64,000 nucleotides of DNA, from NCBI RefSeq assembly GCF_024273235.1, contig NZ_JANBVH010000005.1:107993-171992 (forward strand). The letters run 5' to 3'. This document shows, piece after piece, positions 44,408-54,868 of the stretch. The translations under genes and the position numbers were made by a program. The notes beneath the pieces are model-generated. The model searched no databases. It had not been told where the DNA came from and worked only from the letters and a program-made list of their open reading frames with translations. This DNA comes from Sphingomonas faeni. GTDB lineage: Bacteria > Pseudomonadota > Alphaproteobacteria > Sphingomonadales > Sphingomonadaceae. Each line of letters starts with the position of its first letter. Position 1 is the stretch's first letter.

Positions 44408-46087
44408 ATGGCCGTCCAGTATACCTACGTCATGAAGGGTCTGTCGAAGACCTTCCCCGGTGCCAACAAGCCCGTTCTCAACAACATACACTTGCAGTTC
44501 ATTCCGTCGGCGAAGATCGCGATCATCGGCCCGAACGGCTCGGGCAAGTCGACCCTGATGAAGATCATGGCCGGCATGGATCCCGATTTCACCGGCGAGG
44601 CCTGGGCCGCGGAAGGCGTCAACGTCGGTTATCTGGCGCAGGAGCCTCAGCTCGATCCGACCAAGGACGTCATGGGCAACGTCAAGGACGGCGTGCGTCC
44701 GGTCGCGGATCTGGTCGACCGGTTCAACGCGATCTCGGCCGAGATGGGCGATCCGCAGGACGACACCGACTTCGACGCGCTGATGGAGGAGATGGGCGAG
44801 CTTCAGGCCAAGATCGACGCGGTCGACGGCTGGGCGCTCGATAGCCAGCTCGAACAGGCGATGGAAGCGCTGCGTTGTCCGCCGGGCGATGCGTCGGTGG
44901 TGAACCTGTCGGGCGGCGAGAAGCGTCGCGTGGCGCTGTGCAAGCTGCTGCTGGAAAAGCCGCAGATCCTGCTGCTCGATGAGCCGACCAACCATCTCGA
45001 CGCCGAAAGCGTGTCGTGGCTGGAGAATTATCTCAAGGAATATACCGGCAACGTCATCCTCGTGACGCATGACCGCTACTTCCTCGACAACGTCGTCAAC
45101 TGGGTGCTCGAGCTCGATCGCGGGCGCTACTACACCTATGAGAGCAACTATTCGGGCTATCTGGAGAAGAAGGCGCAGCGCCTCAGCCAGGAAGAGCGCG
45201 AAGAGGCCGGCAAGCAGAAGGCGATCGCCGACGAGCTGGCGTGGATGCGCCAGACCCCGAAGGCGCGCCAGACCAAGTCGAAGGCGCGTATCCGCGCGTT
45301 CGACGAGCTGATGGAGAAGCAGGAGAACCGCGTCGCCGGCAAGGCCGCGATCCTGATCCAGCTGCCCGCGCGTCTCGGCGGCAAGGTGATCGAGGCGAAG
45401 GGCCTGACCAAGTCGTATGGCGACAAGCTGTTGTTCGACGGGCTCGACTTCACGTTGCCGCCGGGCGGCATCGTCGGCGTGATCGGGCCGAACGGCGCGG
45501 GCAAGTCGACCTTGTTCAAGCTCATCACCGGCCAGGAAACGCCCGACGAAGGCACGATCGAGGTCGGCTCGACCGTCAAGCTCGGTTACGTCGACCAGAG
45601 CCGCGACGATCTCGATCCGAACAAGAACGTCTGGCAGGAAATCTCCGACGAGTTGGAAATATTCCGCTTCGGCAAGCAGGAGATGGGCACGCGCGCCTAT
45701 GTCGGCGCGTTCAACTTCCGCGGGCCGGACCAGCAGAAGAAGGTCGGCCAGCTGTCGGGCGGTGAGCGCAACCGCGTGCACATGGCCAAGATGCTCAAGG
45801 AGGGTGGCAACGTCCTCCTGCTCGACGAGCCGACCAACGATCTCGACGTCGAGACTCTCCGCGCACTTGAGGAGGCACTTGAAACCTTCGCCGGCTGCGC
45901 CGTCGTCATCAGCCATGACCGTTTCTTCCTCGATCGCCTCGCGACGCACATCCTCGCGTTCGAGGGCGACAGCCACGTCGAGTGGTTCGAGGGCAACTAC
46001 GCGTCGTACGAGGAGGACAAGCGCCGCCGCATGGGTGATGCCGCCGATCGGCCCACGCGCCTTGCGTACAAGAAGCTGACCCGCTGA
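44408..46087 (+). CDS. ettA: Energy-dependent translational throttle protein EttA (ABC-F)
   Basis: 559 residues, matching EttA (about 555). Two ABC domains: Walker A GPNGSGKST (about 43) and GPNGAGKST (about 358), signatures LSGGEKRRVALCKLL and LSGGERNRVHMAKML, and Walker B LLLDEPTNHLD and LLLDEPTNDLD. Between them is the EttA arm and linker (LAWMRQTPKARQTKSKARI). EttA binds the ribosomal E site and gates the first peptide bond according to ATP/ADP. The ATG at 44408 gives MAVQYTYVMKGLSKTF, the canonical start. Confidence 0.97.
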   Translation: MAVQYTYVMKGLSKTFPGANKPVLNNIHLQFIPSAKIAIIGPNGSGKSTLMKIMAGMDPDFTGEAWAAEGVNVGYLAQEPQLDPTKDVMGNVKDGVRPVADLVDRFNAISAEMGDPQDDTDFDALMEEMGELQAKIDAVDGWALDSQLEQAMEALRCPPGDASVVNLSGGEKRRVALCKLLLEKPQILLLDEPTNHLDAESVSWLENYLKEYTGNVILVTHDRYFLDNVVNWVLELDRGRYYTYESNYSGYLEKKAQRLSQEEREEAGKQKAIADELAWMRQTPKARQTKSKARIRAFDELMEKQENRVAGKAAILIQLPARLGGKVIEAKGLTKSYGDKLLFDGLDFTLPPGGIVGVIGPNGAGKSTLFKLITGQETPDEGTIEVGSTVKLGYVDQSRDDLDPNKNVWQEISDELEIFRFGKQEMGTRAYVGAFNFRGPDQQKKVGQLSGGERNRVHMAKMLKEGGNVLLLDEPTNDLDVETLRALEEALETFAGCAVVISHDRFFLDRLATHILAFEGDSHVEWFEGNYASYEEDKRRRMGDAADRPTRLAYKKLTR

Positions 46088-46092
46088 GGACG

Positions 46093-47292
46093 ATGCCGGT
46101 CGTCGAACACCCCCCGGGCGGCACCGACGCCCCCGCTGCCGGCGAACTCGAATATCGTCTTCGCCAGCAGTCGATCCTGGCCGATTTCGGGATCGAGGCG
46201 CTGCGCGCGCGGGACCTGGATCCCATGCTGCAACGCGCGACCGAGCTGTGCGGCGAGGGGATGCGCTCCAAATACTGCAAGTTCCTGGAATATCGCCCTG
46301 AGCAGAACAGCCTGCTGGTGCGCGCGGGGATCGGCTGGGAGCCGGGGGTGGTCGGGTCGACCGAGATGCGGACCGATCTCGGCTCGCCCGCGGGGTTCGC
46401 ACTGGAGACGGGCGAGCCGGTGATCTCGAACCATCTCGGCAACGAGCAGCGGTTTCGGACGCCCGAATTCATGGCGCGGCACAATATCCGCCGCGCGATC
46501 AACGTGCTGGTCGAGACGTCGGGCAAGCGCTTCGGCGTGCTCGAGGTCGACAGCCCCGACGAAGGCCAGTTCGAGCCCGCCGACTTCGCGTTCATGCAGG
46601 GGTTCGCCAACCTCATCGGCGTGGCGATCGAGCGGCAACAGGCCGAGCAGCGGCTGAGCGAGGCGATGGAGCATCAGGAGTTGCTCACGCGCGAGGCCAG
46701 CCACCGGGTGAAGAACAGTCTCGCGCTCGTGTCGGCGATGCTCAACCTGCAGATGCAGGAGGACGACGATCCGCGGATCCGGCGGCTGCTCGGCGATGCG
46801 CAGGCGCGGATCACGGCGATCGCGCAGACCCACGACCAGCTCTGGCGTGGCGATCAGGTCGGCATCGTCGCGCTGAACGATCTGGTCTGCGGGATCGCGA
46901 CGGGGCTGGGCGAGCAGTCTCTCAACCACCGGATCGACTGCGATATCGAACCGATCCTGATCAGCGCGGACGTCGCGATCCCGGTCGGGTTGCTGGTCAC
47001 GGAACTCGTCACCAACGCGATCAAATATGCCTATGGCGACGATGGCGGCGTGATTTTGGTCACGGTCCGGAGCGCGGATGGGCGGATCGTGTTAACGGTG
47101 TCCGACGAAGGCGGTGGATTGCCGGCGGACTTCGACCTCAAGGCCGCGTCACGCAAGAGCCTCGGGATGCGGATGATCGGCAGCCTCGCGCGCCAGCTCC
47201 GCGGGACGGTGACGATCGAGAATGCCGCGGTCGGGACCTGCGCGACGCTGGAGGTACCCGATCCAAGGATCGAGGAAGCCTCGTCATCCTGA
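46093..47292 (+). CDS. GAF-domain sensor histidine kinase (HisKA_2/HWE-like)
   Basis: 399 residues without membrane helices. A GAF domain covers about 25-185 (LDPMLQRATELCGEGMRSKY; FGVLEVDSPDEGQFEPADF). The phospho-acceptor block REASHRVKNSLALVSAMLNL has its histidine near residue 205 and is of the HisKA_2 type used in alphaproteobacterial general-stress and light signalling. The ATPase has LVTELVTNAIKYA and DEGGGLP. It starts 5 bp after ettA, so the two are probably co-transcribed. No cognate response regulator is adjacent. Confidence 0.9.
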   Translation: MPVVEHPPGGTDAPAAGELEYRLRQQSILADFGIEALRARDLDPMLQRATELCGEGMRSKYCKFLEYRPEQNSLLVRAGIGWEPGVVGSTEMRTDLGSPAGFALETGEPVISNHLGNEQRFRTPEFMARHNIRRAINVLVETSGKRFGVLEVDSPDEGQFEPADFAFMQGFANLIGVAIERQQAEQRLSEAMEHQELLTREASHRVKNSLALVSAMLNLQMQEDDDPRIRRLLGDAQARITAIAQTHDQLWRGDQVGIVALNDLVCGIATGLGEQSLNHRIDCDIEPILISADVAIPVGLLVTELVTNAIKYAYGDDGGVILVTVRSADGRIVLTVSDEGGGLPADFDLKAASRKSLGMRMIGSLARQLRGTVTIENAAVGTCATLEVPDPRIEEASSS

Positions 47293-47300
47293 CGACACTC

Positions 47301-47332
47301 CGTTATCCTGACGACCCTTCGTCAGGATAACG
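47301..47332. terminator. Perfect 14-bp stem after the histidine kinase gene
   Basis: CGTTATCCTGACGA and TCGTCAGGATAACG are exact inverse complements around CCCT, 9 bp after the kinase stop, followed by GACTTTAT. It may terminate the ettA/kinase transcript, or be a short dispersed palindrome; a degraded copy of the left arm (CGTCATCCTGACGA) precedes it. Confidence 0.65.
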
Positions 47333-47341
47333 GACTTTATG

Positions 47342-47418
47342 GTTCTCCTGCGAACGCAGGAGTCCAGGGTCAGGAGCGTTTCGGTTGGTATCCTGGGCTC
47401 CTGCGTTCGCAGGAGAAC
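47342..47418. repeat. 77-bp inverted-repeat element (CTCCTGCG family)
   Basis: Arms at 47342-47368 and 47392-47418 are inverse complements over 26 of 27 bases around a 23-bp centre. Each arm itself contains a small palindrome (CTCCTGCG-AA/TT-CGCAGGAG). There is no coding capacity. It resembles a REP/MITE-type dispersed palindrome and ends 6 bp from the stop of the convergent nucleotidyltransferase gene. Confidence 0.8.
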
Positions 47419-47424
47419 AATGGC

Positions 47425-48156
47425 TTACGCCGCTACCGCGTCGGCTTTAGTCGCCATCCACGCCTCGGCCTTTGCCAGCGCAGGGGCGTCGTCGACGTCG
47501 ATCCAGTCGATATCGCTGCAATCCACGATCCGGGCCAGGCCTTGCGCGGCCAGCAGACGGACGCCTTCGGTGAGCGAGGGGCTCGCCAGCGTGGCAAGCG
47601 CATCCGACAGCGCCGGCCCGACCGCGAACACACCGGTGTCGTAGCAGTCGTGCGGTTCGAGGCCCTTGCCGATCGCGACGATACGGTCGTCTTCGGTCGC
47701 GACGCAGGTGACGTCCGCCGGGTCGACCCAGTCATGGCCGAGCCGCCGATCGATGCCGAGGCGGAGGCCGCCGCCGGCTCCGGCTTTCGCCATCCGTGCG
47801 TAGAGTTCGGGGCTCACGAGGTGATCGCACATCGCCAGTACCGCTTCGCTGCCCGCCAGCACATCGCGCGCTGCAAGGACAGAAACGCCGTTGGGCTCGC
47901 GGTGATCGGCCAGAACCGTCTCGACTACCAGCGGCCAGCGCCGGCTCGCGAGATACGCTTCGATCGCCTCACGCCCGTAACTCACCGTTACGATCGCCCG
48001 CTTGAAACCAGCCTCCGCCAGCCCTTCGAGCGCATGGGCGATCAACGGCCGCCCCGCGACCGCGCAGAGCGGCTTGTACGGGGCGGAGGTGCGAAGGCGG
48101 CTGCCTTCCCCGGCGGCGAGGATGATCGCCGTTTGAATCCGGGGCGTCTCGATCAT
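47425..48156 (-). CDS. NTP-transferase-type nucleotidyltransferase, likely inositol-phosphate cytidylyltransferase
   Basis: 243 residues of the sugar-nucleotidyltransferase fold: AIILAAGEGSRLRTSAPYKPL at the start is the nucleotide loop with its conserved lysine, AVLAMCDHLVSPEL holds the metal-binding aspartate, and SDIDWIDVDDAPALAKAE is the conserved end. The family includes the IPCT domain that makes CDP-inositol from inositol 1-phosphate and CTP. That activity is inferred from the gene order: it begins one base after an inositol-phosphate synthase gene and a CDP-alcohol transferase is next. A sugar-phosphate nucleotidyltransferase role is the alternative. Confidence 0.8.
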   Translation of the reverse strand: MIETPRIQTAIILAAGEGSRLRTSAPYKPLCAVAGRPLIAHALEGLAEAGFKRAIVTVSYGREAIEAYLASRRWPLVVETVLADHREPNGVSVLAARDVLAGSEAVLAMCDHLVSPELYARMAKAGAGGGLRLGIDRRLGHDWVDPADVTCVATEDDRIVAIGKGLEPHDCYDTGVFAVGPALSDALATLASPSLTEGVRLLAAQGLARIVDCSDIDWIDVDDAPALAKAEAWMATKADAVAA

Positions 48157-48157
48157 C

Positions 48158-49249
48158 TCAGGCGGCCTTGATGAACCGCTCGACTTCGATCTGCGCGAGG
48201 TCGTCGGTCATCTGCGTACGCGGGTGCTTGCAGAAATACGCCGAGGCAGGGTCGATCACGCCGGCGATGCCGCGATCCTTGGCGATCTTGGCGCAGCGGA
48301 TCATGTCGATCGCGACGCCCGCCGAATTGGGGCTGTCCTCGACCGAGAGACGCAGCTCGATGTTCATCGGCACGCCGCCGAACAGCTGGCCTTCCATGCG
48401 CAGGAAGCAGACCTTGTTGTCGTTCTGCCAGGGCACATAGTCCGACGGGCCGATATGGACGTTGTCGTCGTCCATCCGCTCGGCCGCGACCGACTGGACG
48501 GCTTCGGTCTTCGAGATCTTCTTCGACTCGAGACGGCGATGGTTCGACATGTTGAGGAAGTCGGTGTTGCCGCCGGTGTTGAGCTGGTAGGTACGGTCCA
48601 GCTTCACGCCGCGCTTGGCGAACAGGTCGGTCAGCACGCGGTGGACGATCGTCGCGCCGAGCTGCGCTTTGATGTCGTCGCCGATGATCGCGACGCCGGC
48701 GTCTTCGAACTTCTTCGCCCAGACCGGGTTGGAGGCGATGAAGACGGGGATGTTGTTGACGAACGCCACGCCCGCTTCGATCGCGCACTCGGCATAGAAC
48801 TCGGTGGCTTCCTGCGAACCGACCGGCAGATAGTTCATCAGAACGTCGGCGCCGGATGCCTTCAGCTCGGCGATGACGTCCTCACGCGTGGGCTCGGGCG
48901 CGTCCGCGACCAGGAACGTGCGGTCGTCCTTGAAGTCGGCCATGTGGTCGGCGACGCCGTCCAGCTTCTTGCCCATCTTCACGATCGTGCCGGTCTTGCC
49001 GACATTGGGTGCGAACACGGCGGTGCAGTTCGGCTTGGCGAAGATCGCCTCGGCGACGTCCTTGCCGACCTTGCGGCGATCGACGTCCCAGGCCGCGACG
49101 ACCTTGATGTCGCTCGGCTTATAGCCACCCATGTCGAAATGCATCAGGCCGACCTGGTCGTTGGCCCCCTCGCGGTAGTGCTCGAGGCCTTGCACGAGCG
49201 AGCTCGCGCAGTTGCCGATGCCGACCACGGCGATCCGAATGCTATTCAT
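48158..49249 (-). CDS. ino1: myo-Inositol-1-phosphate synthase
   Basis: 363 residues, the compact actinobacterial/archaeal type. SIRIAVVGIGNCASSLVQGL is the NAD-binding loop; VLMNYLPVGSQEATEFYAE, GDDIKAQLGATIVHRVLTDL and YQLNTGGNTDFLNMSNHRR are conserved active-site blocks with the lysines of the cyclisation reaction. It converts glucose 6-phosphate to L-myo-inositol 1-phosphate. It lies 15 bp downstream of a CDP-alcohol phosphatidyltransferase and 1 bp upstream of a nucleotidyltransferase, forming one inositol-phosphate unit. Confidence 0.96.
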   Translation of the reverse strand: MNSIRIAVVGIGNCASSLVQGLEHYREGANDQVGLMHFDMGGYKPSDIKVVAAWDVDRRKVGKDVAEAIFAKPNCTAVFAPNVGKTGTIVKMGKKLDGVADHMADFKDDRTFLVADAPEPTREDVIAELKASGADVLMNYLPVGSQEATEFYAECAIEAGVAFVNNIPVFIASNPVWAKKFEDAGVAIIGDDIKAQLGATIVHRVLTDLFAKRGVKLDRTYQLNTGGNTDFLNMSNHRRLESKKISKTEAVQSVAAERMDDDNVHIGPSDYVPWQNDNKVCFLRMEGQLFGGVPMNIELRLSVEDSPNSAGVAIDMIRCAKIAKDRGIAGVIDPASAYFCKHPRTQMTDDLAQIEVERFIKAA

Positions 49250-49264
49250 TACTGACCCTGTTCC

Positions 49265-50125
49265 TTACGAAAGATGCATGCGCGACGCGGTCTTTGATCG
49301 CGGCGGCGTTGTACTACGAACGAAGGCGCGTTCGACACGACGGTGCCAGACGAGCCCGACGATGGCCACGAGCGTCAAAGGGACGATCTCGAACCACCAG
49401 AAGATGCGTGGGTTGCCCGCGAAGCAGGCGACGAAGATCGCCCATACTCGCACATTCGCGGTAAGCAAGGCCATCAAGCGCAATGGCGCTACGGCGCGGG
49501 TGCCGTAACTGGCGCCCAGCGCGACCGGATCGCTCGCTTGGCCGAGCGTGCGTTCGAACGGCATGGCGATCCGATCGATGCTGCTGGCGACACCGTCGTA
49601 GAACCGGACGAGCACATTGCCGGTGGGCACGGGAGGCGCTTCGAGCGCCACGCCCTTGACCCGCCGATGGAAGCGCGCGCGCTCGCCCTCGTACATGTTC
49701 GACTGCACCGCATGCGCGCCACCCGCCGCGAAGGCGAGGATCCAGCCCTCGGGCGTATCGATCGTGATCGCCAGCGACGTGTAGATCAGCGCGAAGACGC
49801 CGTGATCGCAGAGCCCGTCGAGCATCCGCCCGAGCGGACTGGCCGTCTTGGTCGCGCGCGCTACCATACCGTCGAGTCCGTCGGCGATCAGCCAACCCAT
49901 CGACAGCACCATGCCGACCAGCGCCAGTGCCCAGCTATCCCATTGCGCATAAGCGAGCGCAGCCGCTCCGCCGAGGCAAAGCCCGGCCACCGACACCGCA
50001 TTGGCCGAAATTCCACGCGCGAGCGCCAACGGCAAGAGCGCACGGCCCGCCGGGTGAATCAGCCAAAGGTTAGATGGGATCTCGATCCGGCGATCGCGCG
50101 ATCCATCCGGTGGAGCCACTGTCAT
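49265..50125 (-). CDS. CDP-alcohol phosphatidyltransferase, possibly using CDP-inositol
   Basis: 286 residues with about six helices. The complete family signature is present near residue 88: DGLDGMVAR, then eight residues, G, three residues, D, three residues, D (through LGRMLDGLCDHG). Such enzymes swap an alcohol or inositol phosphate for the CMP of a CDP-linked substrate at the membrane. Next to inositol-phosphate synthase and a probable cytidylyltransferase, it resembles DIPP-synthase or phosphatidylinositol-type enzymes. Which side carries the CDP cannot be told from sequence. Its start lies 48 bp after the nadE stop. Confidence 0.85.
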   Translation of the reverse strand: MTVAPPDGSRDRRIEIPSNLWLIHPAGRALLPLALARGISANAVSVAGLCLGGAAALAYAQWDSWALALVGMVLSMGWLIADGLDGMVARATKTASPLGRMLDGLCDHGVFALIYTSLAITIDTPEGWILAFAAGGAHAVQSNMYEGERARFHRRVKGVALEAPPVPTGNVLVRFYDGVASSIDRIAMPFERTLGQASDPVALGASYGTRAVAPLRLMALLTANVRVWAIFVACFAGNPRIFWWFEIVPLTLVAIVGLVWHRRVERAFVRSTTPPRSKTASRMHLS

Positions 50126-50173
50126 AGGATTTTCACAATGCGCCCGGCCGCCGATTTATGCAAGGCAGCGCAA

Positions 50174-52372
<2,199 letters not shown>

Positions 52373-52464
52373 GGCGCACCGATAAACGGCCTCGCCGCGT
52401 CACGCCACCGGCTTGATCCAGGCGAGCATTGGCGCGGTGCGCTGTCCTGTGAGAGGATAGGCGC

Positions 52465-52836
52465 ATGACAGCCCGATCGATCCAGCCTCTCGCGCTCCTG
52501 CTCGTCAGCCTGCTGTATTGGCAGCTCGTCAGCCAATTTTCGGGCGCGAAGGAGCCCTGGGACGCGGATGGCTATTGGCGGATCTGGTATCCCGGGTCGC
52601 TGGTGATATCGGCGCTATCGGGTTTCCTGCTGGGACGGCGAGGTTGGCTGGCCGGAATGATCGTCACGTTTGCGCAATTGCCGGTGATGTGGGTCAATAC
52701 CGGCATCGGCGGGCTGTTGATGGTCGGTGCGACGATCCTGTGCATCCTTGCCGTGCCCGCCGTTGCTGTCGCCGCGATCGCTGGCCGGTTCGCACGGTCT
52801 CGCGCTGGTGGTGGGAAGACGGACGGCGCGGTATGA
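52465..52836 (+). CDS. Small polytopic membrane protein, unknown function
   Basis: 123 residues with three hydrophobic stretches: PLALLLVSLLYWQLV, SLVISALSGFLLGRRGWLAG and MVGATILCILAVPAVAVAAI. Between the first two is a conserved-looking WDADGYWRIWYPGS. GAGAGGATAG precedes the ATG. It is divergent from nadE and precedes an ArsC/Spx-like gene. I do not recognise a family beyond small sphingomonad membrane proteins. Confidence 0.72.
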   Translation: MTARSIQPLALLLVSLLYWQLVSQFSGAKEPWDADGYWRIWYPGSLVISALSGFLLGRRGWLAGMIVTFAQLPVMWVNTGIGGLLMVGATILCILAVPAVAVAAIAGRFARSRAGGGKTDGAV

Positions 52837-52894
52837 CGCCGGTCGGTTCGAACCGGTGGCGAGCTTTGCGCCACGCGGCGACAGGGAGGCGATT

Positions 52895-53251
52895 TTGACG
52901 ATCACGATGTTCGGCATCAAGAATTGCGACACGATGAAGAAGGCGCGCGCGTGGCTGGACGAACACGGCGTTGCGTATGCTTTCCACGACTACAAGACCG
53001 CCGGAATCGATACGGCACACCTGAACGATTGGATCGACCGGGTAGGTTGGGAGGTGCTGCTCAACCGCGCCGGCACCACGTTCCGGAAACTGCCTGAAGC
53101 GGAGCGGGCGGATCTCGATGCGAAAAAGGCCACCGCACTGATGCTGGCGCAGCCTTCGATGATCAAGCGCCCGGTCCTCGATACCGGCGAGACGCTGCTG
53201 GTCGGGTTCAAGCCCGAGCGGTATGAGGCGGCGGGGCTGGGGCGCGCTTGA
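52895..53251 (+). CDS. ArsC/Spx-family thioredoxin-fold protein
   Basis: 118 residues. MFGIKNCDTMKKARAWLDEH is the Spx/ArsC (YffB-like) start with a single active cysteine in NCDTMKK, followed by AYAFHDYKTAGID and the PSMIKRPVLD segment that includes the conserved cis-proline region. It more closely resembles the YffB branch than true arsenate reductase; a thiol-redox role is likely. The TTG at 52895 is preferred because AGGGAGG lies 5 bp upstream; an ATG at 52907 would remove the first strand. Confidence 0.86.
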   Translation: MTITMFGIKNCDTMKKARAWLDEHGVAYAFHDYKTAGIDTAHLNDWIDRVGWEVLLNRAGTTFRKLPEAERADLDAKKATALMLAQPSMIKRPVLDTGETLLVGFKPERYEAAGLGRA

Positions 53252-53262
53252 AGGAGACTGAC

Positions 53263-53544
53263 ATGCCTGTCGCTACATGGAATGGCCGCGAGATCGCACG
53301 ATCCGACGATACCGTCATCGTCGAGGGCAATCACTATTTCCCCGCGGACAGCATAGACCCGGCGCTGCTGGAGGAGAGCGCGACGCACTCCAACTGCCCG
53401 TGGAAGGGCGTGGCGAGCTACAAGACGCTTGTCGTCGACGGGAAGCGCAACGTCGATGCGGTCTGGTATTATCCGGACCCCAAGTCGGCCGCAGCCGAGA
53501 TCAAGGGCCGGTATGCGTTCTGGAAGGGCGTGACGGTCGGTTGA
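53263..53544 (+). CDS. DUF427 domain protein
   Basis: 93 residues, the usual length for DUF427: ATWNGREIARSDDTVIVEGN, then YFPADSID, HSNCPWKGVASYKTLVVDGK and VWYYPDPKSAAAEIKGRYAFW, ending in the conserved FWKGV. The function is unknown; these are small soluble beta proteins. AAGGAG lies 8 bp before the ATG. A TTG at 53248 overlapping the previous stop is less likely. Confidence 0.92.
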   Translation: MPVATWNGREIARSDDTVIVEGNHYFPADSIDPALLEESATHSNCPWKGVASYKTLVVDGKRNVDAVWYYPDPKSAAAEIKGRYAFWKGVTVG

Positions 53545-53598
53545 GGTCGCGCGGCAACCGATAAGTGCCGTCCTGTCCTAGAGTCGAATTCGGAAATT

Positions 53599-53686
53599 GC
53601 CGTCATCCCAGCGAAAGCTGGGATATCCCGGTTAGGCGGACGTAGCGAACCACGAGAGATACCCCAGCGTTCGCTGGGGTGACGGC
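53599..53686. repeat. Dispersed palindromic element, CCAGCG family, copy 1
   Basis: 88 bp bounded by GCCGTCA and TGACGGC. Near each end is a smaller palindrome (CCCAGCGAAAGCTGGG on the left, CCCCAGCGTTCGCTGGGG on the right). Same layout as the element at 61422-61504. It lies in the convergent gap after the DUF427 gene. Confidence 0.88.
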
Positions 53687-53711
53687 CCCAGCGGACACGT
53701 GCCGCGTTCCA

Positions 53712-53835
53712 ATCCTCCCCCGCCAGGGGGAGGTGTCGCCGAAGGTGACGGAGGGGGAGGACAGGGAACAGACGTTTTCCTGACCTCCCCCTCCGCCTGG
53801 CAAGGGCCAGCCACCTCCCCCTGGCGGGGGAGGAT
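53712..53835. repeat. Dispersed palindromic element, copy B
   Basis: 124 bp with the same ATCCTCCCCCGCCAGGGGGA end and inverted partner as the element inside nadE. It lies between the convergent DUF427 and zinc-peptidase genes, ending 12 bp from the latter's stop. Confidence 0.92.
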
Positions 53836-53846
53836 CAAGGTTCAGC

Positions 53847-54764
53847 TCAGATCGCGCCCGAGAACGTATCACACTGCGCCGGATCGCCGCTATCCAGCCC
53901 GCGCTTCAACCACGCCTGACGCTGCGCCGAAGTCCCATGCGTGAAGCTGTCCGGCACCACGCGGCCCTGCGACTCCTTCTGCAACGTGTCGTCGCCGATC
54001 GCCTGTGCAGCGGTCATGCCCTCCTGGATATCGCCGGCCTCGAGCCGCGACCGGTTCGCCGCCGCCCACACGCCCGCATAACAATCCGCCTGAAGCTCGA
54101 GCCGTACCGACAGCGCGTTACCCTCGGTCTCGCTCGCCTGGCGCTGCGCCTGCTGGACCTGCGCGTTCGTACCGAGCAGCTTCTGGATGTGATGGCCGAA
54201 CTCGTGCGCGATCACGTAATCCTGTGCGAAGTCGCCCTCCGCCTTGAACCGGGTCGACAGCTCGTTGAAGAAACTCGTGTCTAGATAGATGCCCTGATCG
54301 GTCGGGCAATAGAACGGCCCCATCGCCGACTGCGCCGCGCCGCAGCCCGAGCGGCCATTGCCGTCGAAGAACACCAGCTTGGGCGCTTCGAAGCGCTGGC
54401 CGTTCTTGGCGAAGATCGCTTCCCAAGTGTTGTCCGCCGAACTGAATGCGTTGCAGGCGGCCTTGCTCTCGGGCGTCAGGTTGCAGCTCGACGTCGTGTC
54501 GGTGCCGGCGCGCGGCGCTCCGCTCTGCGTGGTCGGCGCGGACGATTGCCCGCCACCGAGCAGACCGCCAAGGCCACCCATGCCGCCGAACACCGCCATC
54601 AGGATCAGCACCACGACGATCCCGCCGCAGCCGAAGCGGCTGCCGATCATCGGCAACAGCCCCATCAGCAGGCCGCCACCACCGCCGCCGAAACCGCCGC
54701 CGCCGCCGCCCGACCCGCGCTGGTCCTCGACGTTGATGTTCGGATCGTAATCGTCGAGCCGCAT
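53847..54764 (-). CDS. YpfJ-type neutral zinc metallopeptidase
   Basis: 305 residues. A Gly-rich soluble start (RGSGGGGGGFGGGGGG), one transmembrane helix at about 45-65 (GGIVVVLILMAVFGG), and a periplasmic domain with the zinc motif YVIAHEFGHHIQKLLG near residue 185 and the glutamate ligand in RLELQADCYAGVWA. FYCPTDQGIYLDTSFFNEL is another family block. The family is a predicted neutral zinc metallopeptidase (COG2321); natural substrates are unknown. Start at 54764 fits the family MRLDDYDPNINVEDQRG opening. Confidence 0.93.
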   Translation of the reverse strand: MRLDDYDPNINVEDQRGSGGGGGGFGGGGGGLLMGLLPMIGSRFGCGGIVVVLILMAVFGGMGGLGGLLGGGQSSAPTTQSGAPRAGTDTTSSCNLTPESKAACNAFSSADNTWEAIFAKNGQRFEAPKLVFFDGNGRSGCGAAQSAMGPFYCPTDQGIYLDTSFFNELSTRFKAEGDFAQDYVIAHEFGHHIQKLLGTNAQVQQAQRQASETEGNALSVRLELQADCYAGVWAAANRSRLEAGDIQEGMTAAQAIGDDTLQKESQGRVVPDSFTHGTSAQRQAWLKRGLDSGDPAQCDTFSGAI

Positions 54765-54868
54765 GAATATGCCCCTTTTCGTTTCTTCTCGGGAACGAAA
54801 TGCGCAAGGTGGCGCTAGAGTTGCACGGCGGTCGAATCCGCTGCGTAAAGCGACAAGGGGGAGTGCGT

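Noticed and set aside
52895..53251. Arsenate resistance function for the ArsC-like gene.
   Set aside because: It has the YffB/Spx-type NCDTMKK motif and no ars operon partners, so arsenate reduction is not supported.
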